Shown here in pieces: positions 14,504 through 26,963 of a stretch of DNA of 64,000 nucleotides (positions are counted from its first letter, which is position 1; each line of letters opens with the position of its first letter). Under the pieces are notes generated by a model, which was not told where the DNA came from, ran no database searches, and worked only from the letters and a program-made list of their open reading frames with translations. The position numbers were made by a program, and so were the translations under genes. The DNA lies in NCBI GenBank assembly GCA_002104895.1, contig MCFG01000241.1:43549-107548 (forward strand), read 5' to 3'. This DNA is from Anaeromyces robustus (taxonomy: Eukaryota; Neocallimastigomycota; Neocallimastigomycetes; Neocallimastigales; Neocallimastigaceae).

Positions 14504-16480
14504 ATGGGATTCATAATTGATAATGGAAACATGTATGGAAAATTTAAAGATTTACTTAACCAAAAATTCTTTGTTGATAAATCAAATATTATAAATGATT
14601 TTAATAAATTAATCGATAAAGATGGCAATTGTAATGTATGTATTACAAAACCAAGAAGATTTGGGAAAACGTCAATAGCTGCCATGTTAACTACATATTA
14701 TAGTAAAGGAATTGATTCTCAAGAAATATTTGATAAACTTAAAGTTTCCAAAGGAAAAAGTTCAGATGAAACTGAAAAAAAAAAAAGAAATAAAACAGTA
14801 TAGAAAATTTCAAGGAAAATATCATACCTTATATTTTGATTTTTCATCTAAACTTTATAAATACAATTCTTTAGAGGATTTATTAAATGATTTTAATAAT
14901 AAGTTGAAAAAAGATATCAAAAATATTAATAAAGAATTTAATTTATTTAAATATAAAAATGATATAATTGATAATTATGAAAATGATATAATTGATAATT
15001 TAGAATATATAAATGATAAAACAGGTGAAAGTTTTATTATTATTATTGATGAATGGGATTATATCATTTTTAGTAATAAATTTACTCCTGATGAAAAAGT
15101 TCAATATCTTGGATTTTTGAAATCATTAATAAAAGATCAAGGTTATTCATCCTTTGCTTATATGACTGGAATATCACCAATAGCAAAAGAGTTATCTCAA
15201 TCAACCCTAAATTGTTTTGATGAATATTCTATGCTAAATGATAAAAAATATTATCAATATTTTGGTTTTACGGAACAAGAAGTTCGCGATCTTTGTAAAA
15301 AAAAAAAAAAAAATAAAAAAAAATAATAATAAAATTAAATATAAAGATTTAGAAAATTGGTATAATGGATATAAAGCGTATAATGGTGAAAAAATCTTTA
15401 ATCCATGGTCATTATATCATGCTTTAGACAATGATAAGATTAAGAATTATTGGAATGATACAGGACGTTTTGATGAATTAGTCAATATAATTAATTTTAA
15501 TATTTTAGGTGTAAAAGATGATATTTTAGAATTAATTAAAGGAAAAAAAATAAAAATAGAATTAGAAAAATTTTGGAGCAGAAAATATTTTAGATGAATT
15601 AATAAATAATAAAGAAACAAGTAAGAATGATATGAAAACCGAATTGTATTCAAAAATGGTTACTTTTGGATTTTTAACTTATTATGACGGAAAGATTTCT
15701 ATTCCAAATAAAGAATTAGAAGAAAAATTTTTAAACGTTTTAAATAGAAATGATGATCTGAAGTATTATTATAATATGATAAAGAATTCCGAAAAGATGT
15801 TAAACATGACATTAAACAACAATCCAAAAAAAATATGTAAAATTTTAGAAAAATCTCATATGGCAATAATAAGACCAGGAGATAAAATAGATCATGGCAA
15901 TTTAAAACATGTTATCGAATTTGCTTATTTTAATGCCAGGATTCATTATATAGTTAATGAAGAAGTCAGTGAAGGAAAAGGAATTTCAGATTTTATATTT
16001 TATCCAAAAAACAAAAGACAAAAAGTAATTATAATAGAATTGAAAGTGAATGGCTCAGCAAAAGAAGCCATTAAGCAAATACATCAAAAAAAATATTATA
16101 ATGATTTAAAAAATAGAGGATATACTGGAAATATTTTATTAGTAGGAATAAATTTAAATAAAAAACAAAAATCATATTCATGTAAAATAGAAGAATATGA
16201 TAATGAATTAAAAACATTAATATCAGATAATGAATATCTACCTAATTCTAAAAATAAAAAAAAAATTAATATCAGATAATGAATATCTACCTAATTCTGA
16301 AAATAAAAAACAATTAATATCAGATAATGAATATCTACCTAATTCTGAAAATAAAAAACAATTAATATCAGATAATGAATATTCACCTAATTCTAAAAAT
16401 AAAAGAAAAAACTGATCAAGAATCTGATGGTATATATAAAAAATTAAGAAGTGCTACAAAAAAAAAAAAAAAAAAAATAA
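14504..16480 (+). pseudogene. AAA-ATPase-like/PD-(D/E)XK protein, array copy 2 (several frameshifts)
   Basis: This has the same two-domain layout as copy 1, starting at ATG 14504 with Walker A KPRRFGKTS and Walker B IIIIDEWD. Compared with copy 3 it has four small frame changes, all in homopolymers: a run of 12 A after SDETE near 14775-14786, an extra T near 15575, an enlarged A run near 16255-16264, and an extra A near 16406. The 52-nt A-rich segment at 15295-15346 matches the putative intron of the other copies. The tail repeat SDNEYxPNSxNK is expanded to four units. The 3' spacer is also the most expanded of the array. This copy is most likely a pseudogene. Confidence 0.75.
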
Positions 16481-16619
16481 ACTAATAGTATAAATCAAAA
16501 ATAAATGTATTATTATTATTATTATTTTTTTTTTTTTTTTTAATTTTAATTCATAATTTTTAATGTATAAATTAACGTATTATTTTTATATTTATATTTA
16601 TATTTATTACATTGAATAA

Positions 16620-16716
<97 letters not shown>

Positions 16717-17082
16717 TAAAATATTGCTTAATAATAAATAAGTATATCAAAATATAAAATAATTCAATTTATTTTAATATTTATTATTTCTATTAAGACT
16801 AAAATAGAATAAAATAAAATAAAATAAAATAAAATAAAATAAAATAAAATAAAATAAAATAAAATAAAATAAAATAAAATAAAATAAAATAAAATAAAAT
16901 AAAATAAATATTAACAAAACTTTTTTTTTTTTTAAATAATAATAATAAAATAATTTTGAATTTCGAATTAAATTCTTAATAAATAAATTTAATATACTTG
17001 TTTTTTCTATTTTAATAATAATTTTTGTATTGAATAAGCCTTTAATAAATAATATTTTAAGTATTTAAGAAAAAAAAATATA

Positions 17083-17116
<34 letters not shown>

Positions 17117-17913
17117 TATTTGACAAAATTCATTCTTAAAATTATTTTTATTATATTTTCGAATTTTTATTAATTTCCTTTATGATAAAATTGAATTCCA
17201 AAACATATATAGAAAACAGATCATTTGTATTTTTTTTTTTTTTGTTTTTTTTCTTACTTGTTGAAAAGATTTTTGTATTTTAATAAAATATAAATATTTG
17301 ATATTTATTTTAAAATAAAAATTGTTAAAGATAAAATGTAGAATTAAAAACAATAATTATTATACAAATCATTAATATTACAATAATACAAAGACCAATT
17401 TATTTATTTATTTATTTATTTATTTATTTTTTATTTATTTATTTATTTATTTATTTAAATTTTATATATTAAAACAAATAATAAAAATATTAATATTTAA
17501 TAATAATATATATAATATAAATTAATTCATAACGTATGATAAAAATTATTTTATTCTAACTAAACTGTTAACTCTTTATATCGGTTGACTTCATATCTAA
17601 CATCAAAAATTTCAAAGATATATAAACATATATTTAATTCATAATATTTTATTTTTACAAAAATTATAAGGTATTTATTATATATATTATTTTTATTTAT
17701 TTATTTATTTATTTTTTTTTTTACATAAATTGAAGATATTTATTAAATATATATATAATAAAATAAATTAATAAATTATTATTATTTATTTTATTTTTAA
17801 TAAATTAAAATTTGTTCAATAAAAATAAAAATATAATTTCAAGAGAAATATTTTTAGAAATTTTGTTTATTATAAATAATAAAAAAAAAAAAAAGGGTAG
17901 TAATATACAAAAA
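16481..17913. other. Array spacer between copies 2 and 3, with expanded microsatellites
   Basis: This has the same content as the other spacers but with the largest arrays: (TAA)n at about 16621-16715 and (AAAAT)n at about 16801-16910. The (TTTA)n stretch lies at about 17398-17457. No gene was seen. Confidence 0.7.
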
Positions 17914-19810
17914 ATGGGATTCATAATTGATAATAAAAAAATGTATGGAAAATTTAAAGGTTTACTTAACCAAGATTTCTTTGTTGATAAATCAAATATT
18001 ATAAATGATTTTAATAAATTAATCGATAAAGATGGCCGTAAAAATGTATGTATTACAAAACCAAGAAGATTTGGGAAAACATCAATAGCTGCCATGTTAA
18101 CTACATATTATAGTAAAGGAATTGATTCTCAAGAAATATTTGATAAACTTAAAGTTTCCAAAGGAAAAAGTTCAGATGAAACTGAAAAAAAAAAAAAAGA
18201 AATAAAACAGTATAGAGAATTTCAAGGAAAATATCATACCTTATATTTTGATTTTTCATCTAAACTTTATAAATACAATTCTTTAGAGGATTTATTAAAT
18301 GATTTTAATAATAAGTTGAAAAAAGATATCAAAAATATTAATAAAGAATTTAATTTATTTAAATATAAAAATGATATAATTGATAATTATGAAAATGATA
18401 TAATTGATAATTTAGAATATATAAATGATAAAACAGGTGAAAGTTTTATTATTATTATTGATGAATGGGATTATATCATTTTTAGTAATAAATTTACTCC
18501 TGATGAAAAAGTTCAATATCTTGGATTTTTGAAATCATTAATAAAAGATCAAGGTTATTCATCCTTTGCTTATATGACTGGAATATCACCAATAGCAAAA
18601 GAGTTATCTCAATCAACCCTAAATTGTTTTGATGAATATTCTATGCTAAATGATAAAAAATATTATCAATATTTTGGTTTTACGGAACAAGAAGTTCGCG
18701 ATCTTTGTGAAAAAAAAAAAAAAAGATAAAAAAAAAAATAATAAAATTAAATATAAAGATTTAGAAAATTGGTATAATGGATATAAAGCGTATAACGGTG
18801 AAAAAATCTTTAATCCATGGTCAGTATGTCATGCTTTAGAAAATGATAAGATTAAGAATTATTGGAATGATACAGGACGTTTTGATGAATTAGTCAATAT
18901 AATTAATTTTAATATTTTAGGTGTAAAAGATGATATTTTAGAATTAATTAAAGGAAAAAAAATAAAAATAGAATTAGAAAATTTTGGAGCAGAAAATATT
19001 TTAGATGAAATAATAAATGATAAGGAAACAAGTAAGAATGATATGAAAACCGAATTATATTCAAAAATGGTTACCTTTGGATTTTTAACTTATTATGACG
19101 GTAATATTTCTATTCCAAATAAAGAATTAGAAGAAAAATTTTTAAACGTTTTAAATAGAAATGATGATCTGAAGTATTATTATAATATGATAAATAATTC
19201 CGAAAATATGTTAAACATGACATTAAACAACAATCCGGAAGAAATATGTAAAATTTTAGAACAATCTCATATGGCAATAATAAGACCAGGAGATAAAATG
19301 GATCATGGCAATTTAAAACGTGTTATTGAGTTTGCTTATTTTAATGCCAGGATTCATTATATAGTTAATGAAGAAGTCAGTGAAGGAAAAGGAATTTCAG
19401 ATTTTATATTTTATCCAAAAAACAAAAGACAAAAAGTAATTATAATAGAATTGAAAGTGAATGGCTCAGCAAAAGAAGCCATTAAGCAAATACATCAAAA
19501 AAAATATTATAATGATTTAAAAAATAGAGGATATACTGGAAATATTTTATTAGTAGGAATAAATTTAAATAAAAAACAAAAATCATATTCATGTAAAATA
19601 GAAGAATATGATAATGAATTAAAAATATTAATATCAAATAAGGAATATCTACCTAATTCTGAAAATAAAAAAGAATTAATATCAGATAATGAATATTCAC
19701 CTAATTCTAAAAATAAAAGAAAACATGATCAAGAATCTGAATCTGAATCTGAATCTGATGGTGTATATAAAAGATTAAGAAGTGCTACAAAAAGAAAAAA
19801 AAAAAACTGA
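17914..19810 (+). CDS. AAA-ATPase-like/PD-(D/E)XK protein, array copy 3 (apparently intact)
   Basis: This is the only copy that reads end to end. Exon 1 is 17914-18706 and exon 2 is 18759-19810, joined across a 52-nt intron (GT...ATATAAAG), giving about 614 residues. Exon 1 carries Walker A (KPRRFGKTS) and Walker B (IIIIDEWD) of an AAA-ATPase-like domain; exon 2 carries the PD-(D/E)XK core (SDF...IIIELKVN) and a conserved KEAIKQIHQKKYYNDL segment. The C-terminus has two SDNEY/SNKEY repeats, a short Glu-Ser run and a Lys/Arg-rich end that could be a nuclear localisation signal. The family is common in bacteria and enlarged in gut fungi as I recall, so bacterial ancestry is plausible. It may act on nucleic acid, but this is inference from the domains. 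The open frame alternatively reaches a TTG upstream of 17914; the ATG is preferred. Confidence 0.8.
18707..18758 (+). other. Putative 52-nt intron built from poly(A), copy 3
   Basis: The segment starts GTGAAA and ends ATATAAAG, and is almost entirely A. Removing it restores the frame exactly as ...EVRDL-Y-LENWYNGYK. Equivalent segments are 12059-12110 (52 nt), 15295-15346 (52 nt) and 21905-21953 (49 nt). The alternative is a coding poly(Lys/Asn) stretch decoded with a shift: the downstream end still spells NKIKYKD in the second frame, which looks like former coding sequence. Only cDNA can decide. Confidence 0.5.
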
Positions 19811-20024
19811 TTAAGAAGTGTTACAAAAAGAAAAAAAAAAAAAAAACTGATTAAGAAGTGTTACAAAAAATAATAAAATAAACTAATAATATAAATCAAA
19901 AATAAATGTATTATTATTACCTTTTTTTTTTTTTTTTTTTAATTTTAATTCATAATTTTTAATGTATCAATTAACATTAACGTATTATATTTATATTTAT
20001 ATTTATATTTATTGCATTGAATAA

Positions 20025-20088
<64 letters not shown>

Positions 20089-21143
20089 TAAAATATTGCT
20101 TAATAATAAATAAGTATATCAAAATATAAAATAATTCAATTTATTTTAATATTTATTATTTCTATTAAGACTAAAATAGAATAGAATAAAATAAAATAAA
20201 ATAAAATAAAATAAATATTAACAAAACTTTTTTTTTTTTTTTTAAATAATAATAATAAAATAATATTTTGAATTTCGAATTAAATTCTTAATAAATAAAT
20301 TTAAAATACTTGTTTTTTCTATTTTAATAATAATTTTTGTATTGAATAAGCCTTTAATAAATAATATTTTAAGTATTTAAGAAAAATATATATATATATA
20401 TATTTGACAAAATTCATTCTTAAAATTATTTTTATTATATTTTCGAATTTTTATTAATTTCCTTTATGATAAAATTGAATTCCAAAACATATATAGAAAA
20501 CAGATCATTTGTATTTTTTTTTTTTTTTCTTACTTGTTGAAAAGATTTTTATATTTTAATAAAATATAAATATTTGATATTTATTTTAAAATAAAAATTG
20601 TTAAAGATAAAATGTAGAAATTAAAAACAATAATTATTATACAAATCATTAATATTACAATAATACAAAGACCAATTTATTTATTTATTTATTTAAATTT
20701 TATATATTAAAACAAATAATAAAAATATTAACAATAATAATATAAATTAATTCATAACGTATGATAAAAATTATTTTATTCTAACTAAACTGTTTTATTC
20801 TAACTAAACTATTTATATCGGTTGACTTCATATCTAACATCAAAGATTTCAAAGATATATAAACATATATTTAATTCATAATATTTTATTTTTACAAAAA
20901 TTATAAGGTATTTATTATATATATTATTTTATTTATTTATTTATTTTTTTTTTACATAAATTGAAGATATTTATTAAATATATATATAATAAAATAAATT
21001 AATAAATTATTATTTATTTTATTTTTAATAAATTAAAATTTGTTCAATAAAAATAAAAATATAATTTCAAGAGAAATATTTTTAGAAATTTTGTTTATTA
21101 TAAATAAAAAAAAAAAAAAAAAAAGGGTAGTAATATACAAAAA
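19811..21143. other. Array spacer between copies 3 and 4
   Basis: Just after the stop of copy 3, the end of the reading frame plus its A run (AAGAAGTGTTACAAAAAG) is duplicated in tandem at about 19811-19870. Then come the usual simple repeats, with (TAA)n at about 20025-20088 and (AAAAT)n near 20185-20215. The word TTTTATTCTAACTAAACT is duplicated near 20774-20808, as also in the last spacer. No gene was seen. Confidence 0.7.
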
Positions 21144-22993
21144 ATGGGATTCATAATTGATAATAAAAACATGTATGGAAAATTTAAAGGTTTACTTAAC
21201 CAAGATTTCTTTGTTGATAAATCAAATATTATAAATGATTTTAATAAATTAATCGGTAAAGATAGCCGTAAAAATGTATGTATTACAAAACCAAGAAGAT
21301 TTGGGAAAACATCAATAGCTGCCTTGTTAACTACATATTATAGTAAAGGAATTGATTCTAAAGAAATATTTGATAAACTTAAAGTTTCCAAAGGAAAAAG
21401 TTCAGATGAAACTGAAAAAAAAAAAAGAAATAAAACAGTATAGAGAATTTCAAGGAAAATATCATACCTTATATTTTGATTTTTCATCTGAACTTTATAA
21501 ATACAATACTTTAAAAGCTTTATTAGATGATATTAATAAGATGTTTAAAGAAGATTATGAAAAATTATATCCAGGTACTGAAGTATCATGTGATAGTATA
21601 GTTAAAAATTTAGAAAAAATATATGATGAAACAGGTGAAAGTTTTATTATTATTATTGATGAATGGGATTCTATAATTTTTAGTAATAACTTTACTCCTG
21701 ATGAAAAAGTTCAATATCTTGGATTTTTGAATTCATTAATAAAAGATCAAGGTTATTCATCCTTTGTTTATATGACTGGAATATTACCAATAGCAAAAGA
21801 GTTATCTCAATCAACCCTAAATTGTTTTGTTGAATATTCTATGCTAAATGATAAAAAATATTATCAATATTTTGGTTTTACGGAACAAGAAGTTCGCGAT
21901 CTTTGTAAAGAAAAAAAAAATTAAAAAAAAAAATAATAAAATTAAATATAAAGATTTAGAAAATTGGTATAATGGATATAAAGCGTATAACGGTGAAAAA
22001 ATCTTTAATCCATGGTCATTATATCATGCTTTAGAAAATGATAAGATTAAGAATTATTGGAATGATACAGGACGTTTTGATGAATTAGTCAATATAATTA
22101 ATTTTAATATTTTAGGTGTAAAAAAAGATATTTTAAAATTAATTAAAGGAAAAAAAATAAAAATAGAATTAGAAAAATTTGGAGCAGAAAATATTTTAGA
22201 TGAAATAATAAATGATAAGGAAACAAGTAAGAATGATATGAAAACCGAATTGTATTCAAAAATGGTTACTTTTGGATTTTTAACTTATTATGACGGTAAT
22301 ATTTCTATTCCAAATAAAGAATTAGAAGAAAAATTTGTAAAAGTTTTAAATAGAAATGATGATCTGAAGTATTATTATAATATGATAAATAATTCCGAAA
22401 AGATGTTAAACATGACATTAAACAACAATCCGAAAAAAATATGTAAAATTTTAGAAAAATCTCATATGGCAATAATAAGACCAGGAGATAAAATAGATCA
22501 TGGCAATTTAAAACGTGTTATCGAATTTGCTTATTTTAATGCCAGGATTCATTATATAGTTAATGAAGAAGTCAGTGAAGGAAAAGGAATTTCAGATTTT
22601 ATATTTTATCCAAAAAACAAAAGACAAAAAGTAATTATAATAGAATTAAAGGTGAATGGCTCAGCAAAAGAAGCCATTAAGCAAATACATCAAAAAAAAT
22701 ATTATAATGATTTAAAAAATAGAGGATATACTGGGAATATTTTATTAGTAGGAATAAATTTAAATAAAAAACAAAAATCATATTCATGTAAAATAGAAGA
22801 ATATGATAATGAATTAAAAATATTAATATCAGATAATGAATATCTACCTAATTCTGAAAATAAAAAACAATTAATATCAGATAATGAATATTCACCTAAT
22901 TCTAAAAATAAAAGAAAAACTGATCAAGAATCTGATGGTATATATAAAAAATTAAGAAGTGCTACAAAAAAAAAAAAAAAAAAAACTGAATAA
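21144..22993 (+). pseudogene. AAA-ATPase-like/PD-(D/E)XK protein, array copy 4 (one frameshift)
   Basis: Start ATG is 21144. Walker A (KPRRFGKTS) lies upstream and Walker B (IIIIDEWD) downstream of a 12-A run at about 21415-21426; copies 1 and 3 have 11 and 14 A here and stay in frame, so this copy is shifted by one. The putative intron is 49 nt (21905-21953), and the nuclease-domain exon 21954-22993 is open to its stop. The middle of the ATPase domain matches copy 1, while the second exon is closest to copy 3. The tail holds two SDNEYxPNSxNK repeats and a poly-Lys end. It is either a pseudogene or carries a homopolymer error. Confidence 0.75.
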
Positions 22994-24245
22994 GAAGTGC
23001 TACAAAAAATAATAAAATAAACTAATAGTATAAATCAAAAATAAATGTATTATTATTATTATTATTATTATTTTTTTTTTTTTTTTAATTTTAATTCATA
23101 ATTTTTAATGTATCAATTAACGTATTATATTTATATTTATATTTATTGCATTGAATAAAATAATAATAATAATAATAATGTAAAATATTGCTTAATAATA
23201 AATAAGTATATCAAAATATAAAATAATTCAATTTATTTTAATATTTATTATTTCTATTAAGACTAAAATAGAATAAAATAAAATAAAATAAAATAAAATA
23301 ACTATTAACAAAACTTTTTTTTTTTTTTAAATAATAATAATAAAATAATATTTTGAATTTCGAATTAAATTCTTAATAAATAAATTTAAAATACTTGCTT
23401 TTTCTATTTTAATAATAATTTTTGTATTGAATAAGCCTTTAATAAATAATATTTTAAGTATTTAAGAAAAAAATATATATATATATATTTGACAAAATTC
23501 ATTCTTAAAATTATTTTTATTATATTTTCGAATTTTTATTAATTTCCTTTATGATAAAATTGAATTCCAAAACATATTTAGAAAACAGATCATTTGTATT
23601 TTTTTATTTTTTTTTTTTTCTTACTTGTTGAAAAGATTTTTATATTTTAATAAAATATAAATATTTGATATTTATTTTAAAATAAAAATTGTTAAAGATA
23701 AAATGTAGAATTAAAAACAATAATTATTATACAAATCATTAATATTACAATAATACAAAGACCAATTTATTTATTTATTTATTTATTTAAATTTTATATA
23801 TTAAAACAAATAATAAAAATATTAACAATAATAATATAAATTAATTCATAACGTATGATAAAAATTATTTTATTCTAACTAAACTGTTTTATTCTAACTA
23901 AACTCTTTATATCGGTTGGCTTCATATCTAACATCAAAGATTTCAAAGATATATAAACGTATATTTATTTCATAATATTTTATTTATATACATTATTTGT
24001 GTAATATTAAACTTTTAACAATTACTTATTAATTAATTTTAAATACTATCAAATTTATACAAATTTATACAAATAAAACAAATTTATACAAATTTGTACT
24101 TTTAACCATAAATATGAAACAACCAAATTATGAATAATAATTACACTTTTTTTGTTGTGAATAATTTTTTTTTTTTTTTTTTCATTTTTAACCAAGTTAA
24201 AATAATAATAAATTAAAAATAAAAACAAAATAAATATAAAAAAAA

Positions 24246-24277
<32 letters not shown>

Positions 24278-24293
24278 AAAAATAAAAATAAAA

Positions 24294-24326
<33 letters not shown>
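22994..24326. other. Last array spacer and upstream region of the LRR gene
   Basis: Unit homology continues to about 23985, with the shortest (TAA)n of the array (about 23159-23180). Beyond it lies unique AT-rich DNA with a small direct repeat of ACAAATTTATAC near 24052-24095 and a nearly continuous A tract at about 24240-24325. A-rich tracts just before a start are common in such genomes; no promoter motif can be named. Confidence 0.6.
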
Positions 24327-24327
<1 letters not shown>

Positions 24328-24386
24328 TGTATTATTTATTTATTTTTATTTTTATTATCAAAAATAAAATTAATTTCAAAATCTGA
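24327..24386 (+). other. Possible upstream ORF of the LRR gene (19 codons)
   Basis: An ATG directly after the A tract opens a hydrophobic 19-codon frame that stops at 24384-24386, nine bases before the LRR start codon. It could dampen translation if it is in the mRNA leader. It might equally be chance in AT-rich DNA. Confidence 0.2.
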
Positions 24387-24395
24387 ACATTTGAA

Positions 24396-26271
24396 ATGCA
24401 ATTATTTTTATTATTAAATAATATAGTTTTATTTATTATTATACCTTTTTTATTTAAAAATGTTAAAGCCGATGATTGCTTATTTTTTGAAAATGTTATT
24501 AATACTTTTGTAAGAAATGGAAATATTAATCTTGTAAAAGAGGAATTTGATAAACAAAATGTAAATAGTTGTTGTGAATATGAAGGTTTTAGTTGTGAAA
24601 TTATAAATAATGAATTCCATCTAACAAAAATGTAAGAAGAAATAAAAAAAAATACTATATATTATATATATATTTAATTATATATAACAATTTATTAATT
24701 TAATATGAAATGTTTAAATAGTTTTTATTACAATTAAATAAATTAATTTTTCTTATATATATATATATATATATATTTATAAAAATTAGAAAATTCAATA
24801 ATTTACATTATGAAGCATTTAAAGAAGCGACAGTGACCGAACTTAGTAATTTAATATATTTAAATTCTTTGTAAGTAAAGATAAAAAGTGAAAAAAAAAA
24901 AAAAAAAAAAAAATAAATAAATAAATAAATATATATAAAAAAAAAAACATGTTATTACATAAAAAAATATTTAGAAATAATATTATATATATATATATAA
25001 TAATTTATATTATTATTAATATAATTATATTATTCATATAAATAATTTCTTAATTTTTTGAATAGAGAAGTTATTGATTCAGAAGGTAGTTTCCCAAGAA
25101 ATATTGCTGAATTAGTATCCTTAAAATATTTGTAAGTTATAAAGTTATAATAATAATAATAATAATAATAATAAAATTTAATATATATATATATTTTAAT
25201 TTAAAAAAAAAAATAGTAAATATAAAGCATATAAATTTGGAAAAATTCCAAATGAAATTGGAACTTTAGTTAACTTAGAAGTTTTGTAAGTATATATATA
25301 TATATATATTTATTTATTTTTTATTACTTTTTATCTATAATTTTACCCTCAAATATATATAAGTATATTTATTCTTTTTTTTTTTTTTCTTTTTTTAATT
25401 TAATTTAATTTAATAGAGATTTCTCTGATAGTAATAGACTAGATGAAGCAATACCACAATCAATATGTAATTTAAAACAATTAAAAACTATGTAAGTAGT
25501 TATATTATTTATAATATTATATATATTTTTTTATAATATTAAAAACGTAAAGATATTTTATAATTAATATATATATATTTATATATATTTTAAATAAATA
25601 ATATAGTAAATTAAGAAATTGTTATATTGAAGGAACCATACCGTATTGCTTCAAAGATATGGAAAAATTGGAAACACTGTAATTTTTTTTTAAATATATA
25701 AATATTATTTTTATTAATTTTTTTTTTATTTTAGTTTTAAAAATTATATTTTTATTTTTTATATAATAATATTAATTATATATTTCTCCCTATCTTATTC
25801 TATTTCTATTATTATTATAATTATTATTATTATTATTATCATCAATATCATTATAAAAAATATAAAAATATTAACTATAAAAAAAAAAAAAAAAATAGTG
25901 ATTTATATAATAATTTACTTTATGGTTATGTTCCATTAATATCAAATATAAAATCATGCAATTATGAATTAACCGATTTATGTAATTTAAATAGCTCAAT
26001 ATATAAAAGTGATAAAATAAATAATTGTGATCAACGATATATTGAAAGAACAAATAGAAATAATGGTATTCCTAATCCAAATAGCACTGAATTTGATAAT
26101 GAAATAGATAAAACAGTGAAAGGATTATACTTTATAAATGATCATATTCAATACTTTATAATATTTGTATATGCTTTAGTTATTTCAGTGATTTTATGTA
26201 CATTAATAGGATTTCTTATTGTATATATTAAACGTAGAAGAAATCTAAATAAATATAGAACTGTAGCCTAA
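24396..26271 (+). CDS. Leucine-rich-repeat single-pass membrane protein, seven exons
   Basis: Exons are 24396-24631, 24790-24870, 25066-25131, 25217-25285, 25417-25491, 25607-25678 and 25899-26271. All introns are phase 2, and most donors read GTAAG. The product begins with a signal peptide (hydrophobic stretch ending near NVKADDC) and a Cys-containing cap (SCCEYEGFSC). Next come plant-type LRRs, one per exon (for example GTIPYCFKDMEKLETL-DLYNNLLYGYVP). A short Cys-bearing spacer follows, then one membrane segment (YFIIFVYALVISVILCTLIG) and a basic cytosolic tail of about 20 residues. No kinase domain follows. Such a protein would sit in the plasma membrane facing outward, perhaps for adhesion or recognition; its ligand is unknown. 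The exons end cleanly in a TAA at 26269. Confidence 0.85.
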
Positions 26272-26963
26272 TATAGGATTACCAAAAAGTTAAAAACAAA
26301 ATAAATCAAAACAAAAACAAAATAAATCAAAACAAATCAAAATAAATCAAAGCAAATCAAAATAAATCAAAACAAAACAAGTAATATCAAAAAAAAAAAA
26401 AAAATTAAATTATAATGAATATTCTTTCTAGTTAAAAATTTTTTATTATCAAATGATAAACAATACTTTAAAATTTCATCATATTTTTATTCATATTTCA
26501 TATTACCTAAAGTAATTCATAATATCCTAGCAATTATTTTTTCAATTTATAATATATATCTTCATTAAATAATTTAATTATTAATAATAATAAAAATTAG
26601 ATAATCAAATGATACAAGTATATATAAATATATATAATTTTTCTATATATATATATATATATATATGTTTTAACATTTGTTATATCAATTGTTTCTGTCA
26701 TTTTCTACATTATTTTTTTTTTTCTGTTTTTATTACATCAATAATAGTAATTATAATTTAACAGTATTTAATATATATATACATTATGTATATATTGTAT
26801 ATATGTTTTAATATTTTCTTTTTAAGTAATAGAAATATTAATGATAAAGTAATAGAATTATTAAAAAATAAATTAATAAATCAATCATTATTTTAAGAAT
26901 TAATTCTAATTAAATATTTTTTTTTTATCTTTAATAATAATAATTTTTATTATTAACATAAAA
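26272..26963. other. AT-rich intergenic spacer
   Basis: It begins with a short minisatellite of AAATCAAAAC-like units (about 26290-26380) just after the LRR stop. Otherwise it is plain AT-rich sequence up to the TAAAA target site of the copia element. No gene was seen. Confidence 0.6.

Larger units (their letters stand above)
11141..23985 (+). repeat. Four-unit tandem array carrying the AAA-ATPase-like/PD-(D/E)XK genes
   Basis: Four direct units begin near 11141, 14346, 17759 and 20990. Gene starts are spaced 3205, 3410 and 3230 bp apart. The spacers are also near-identical: each downstream flank holds the same succession of a T run, (TAA)n, (AAAAT)n, TATATA, (ATTT)n and the words ATCGGTTGACTTCATATC. 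The fourth unit loses homology at about 23985. Conservation of spacers as well as genes points to recent unequal crossing-over or ongoing gene conversion rather than dispersed duplication. Confidence 0.9.

Noticed and set aside
11253-18095. Minus-strand frames starting MAAIDVFPNLLGF in three array copies
   Set aside because: They are antisense shadows of the conserved Walker A region; their conservation follows from the sense gene.
24055-24279. 74-codon minus-strand frame rich in Phe
   Set aside because: It is the complement of the A tract before the LRR gene.
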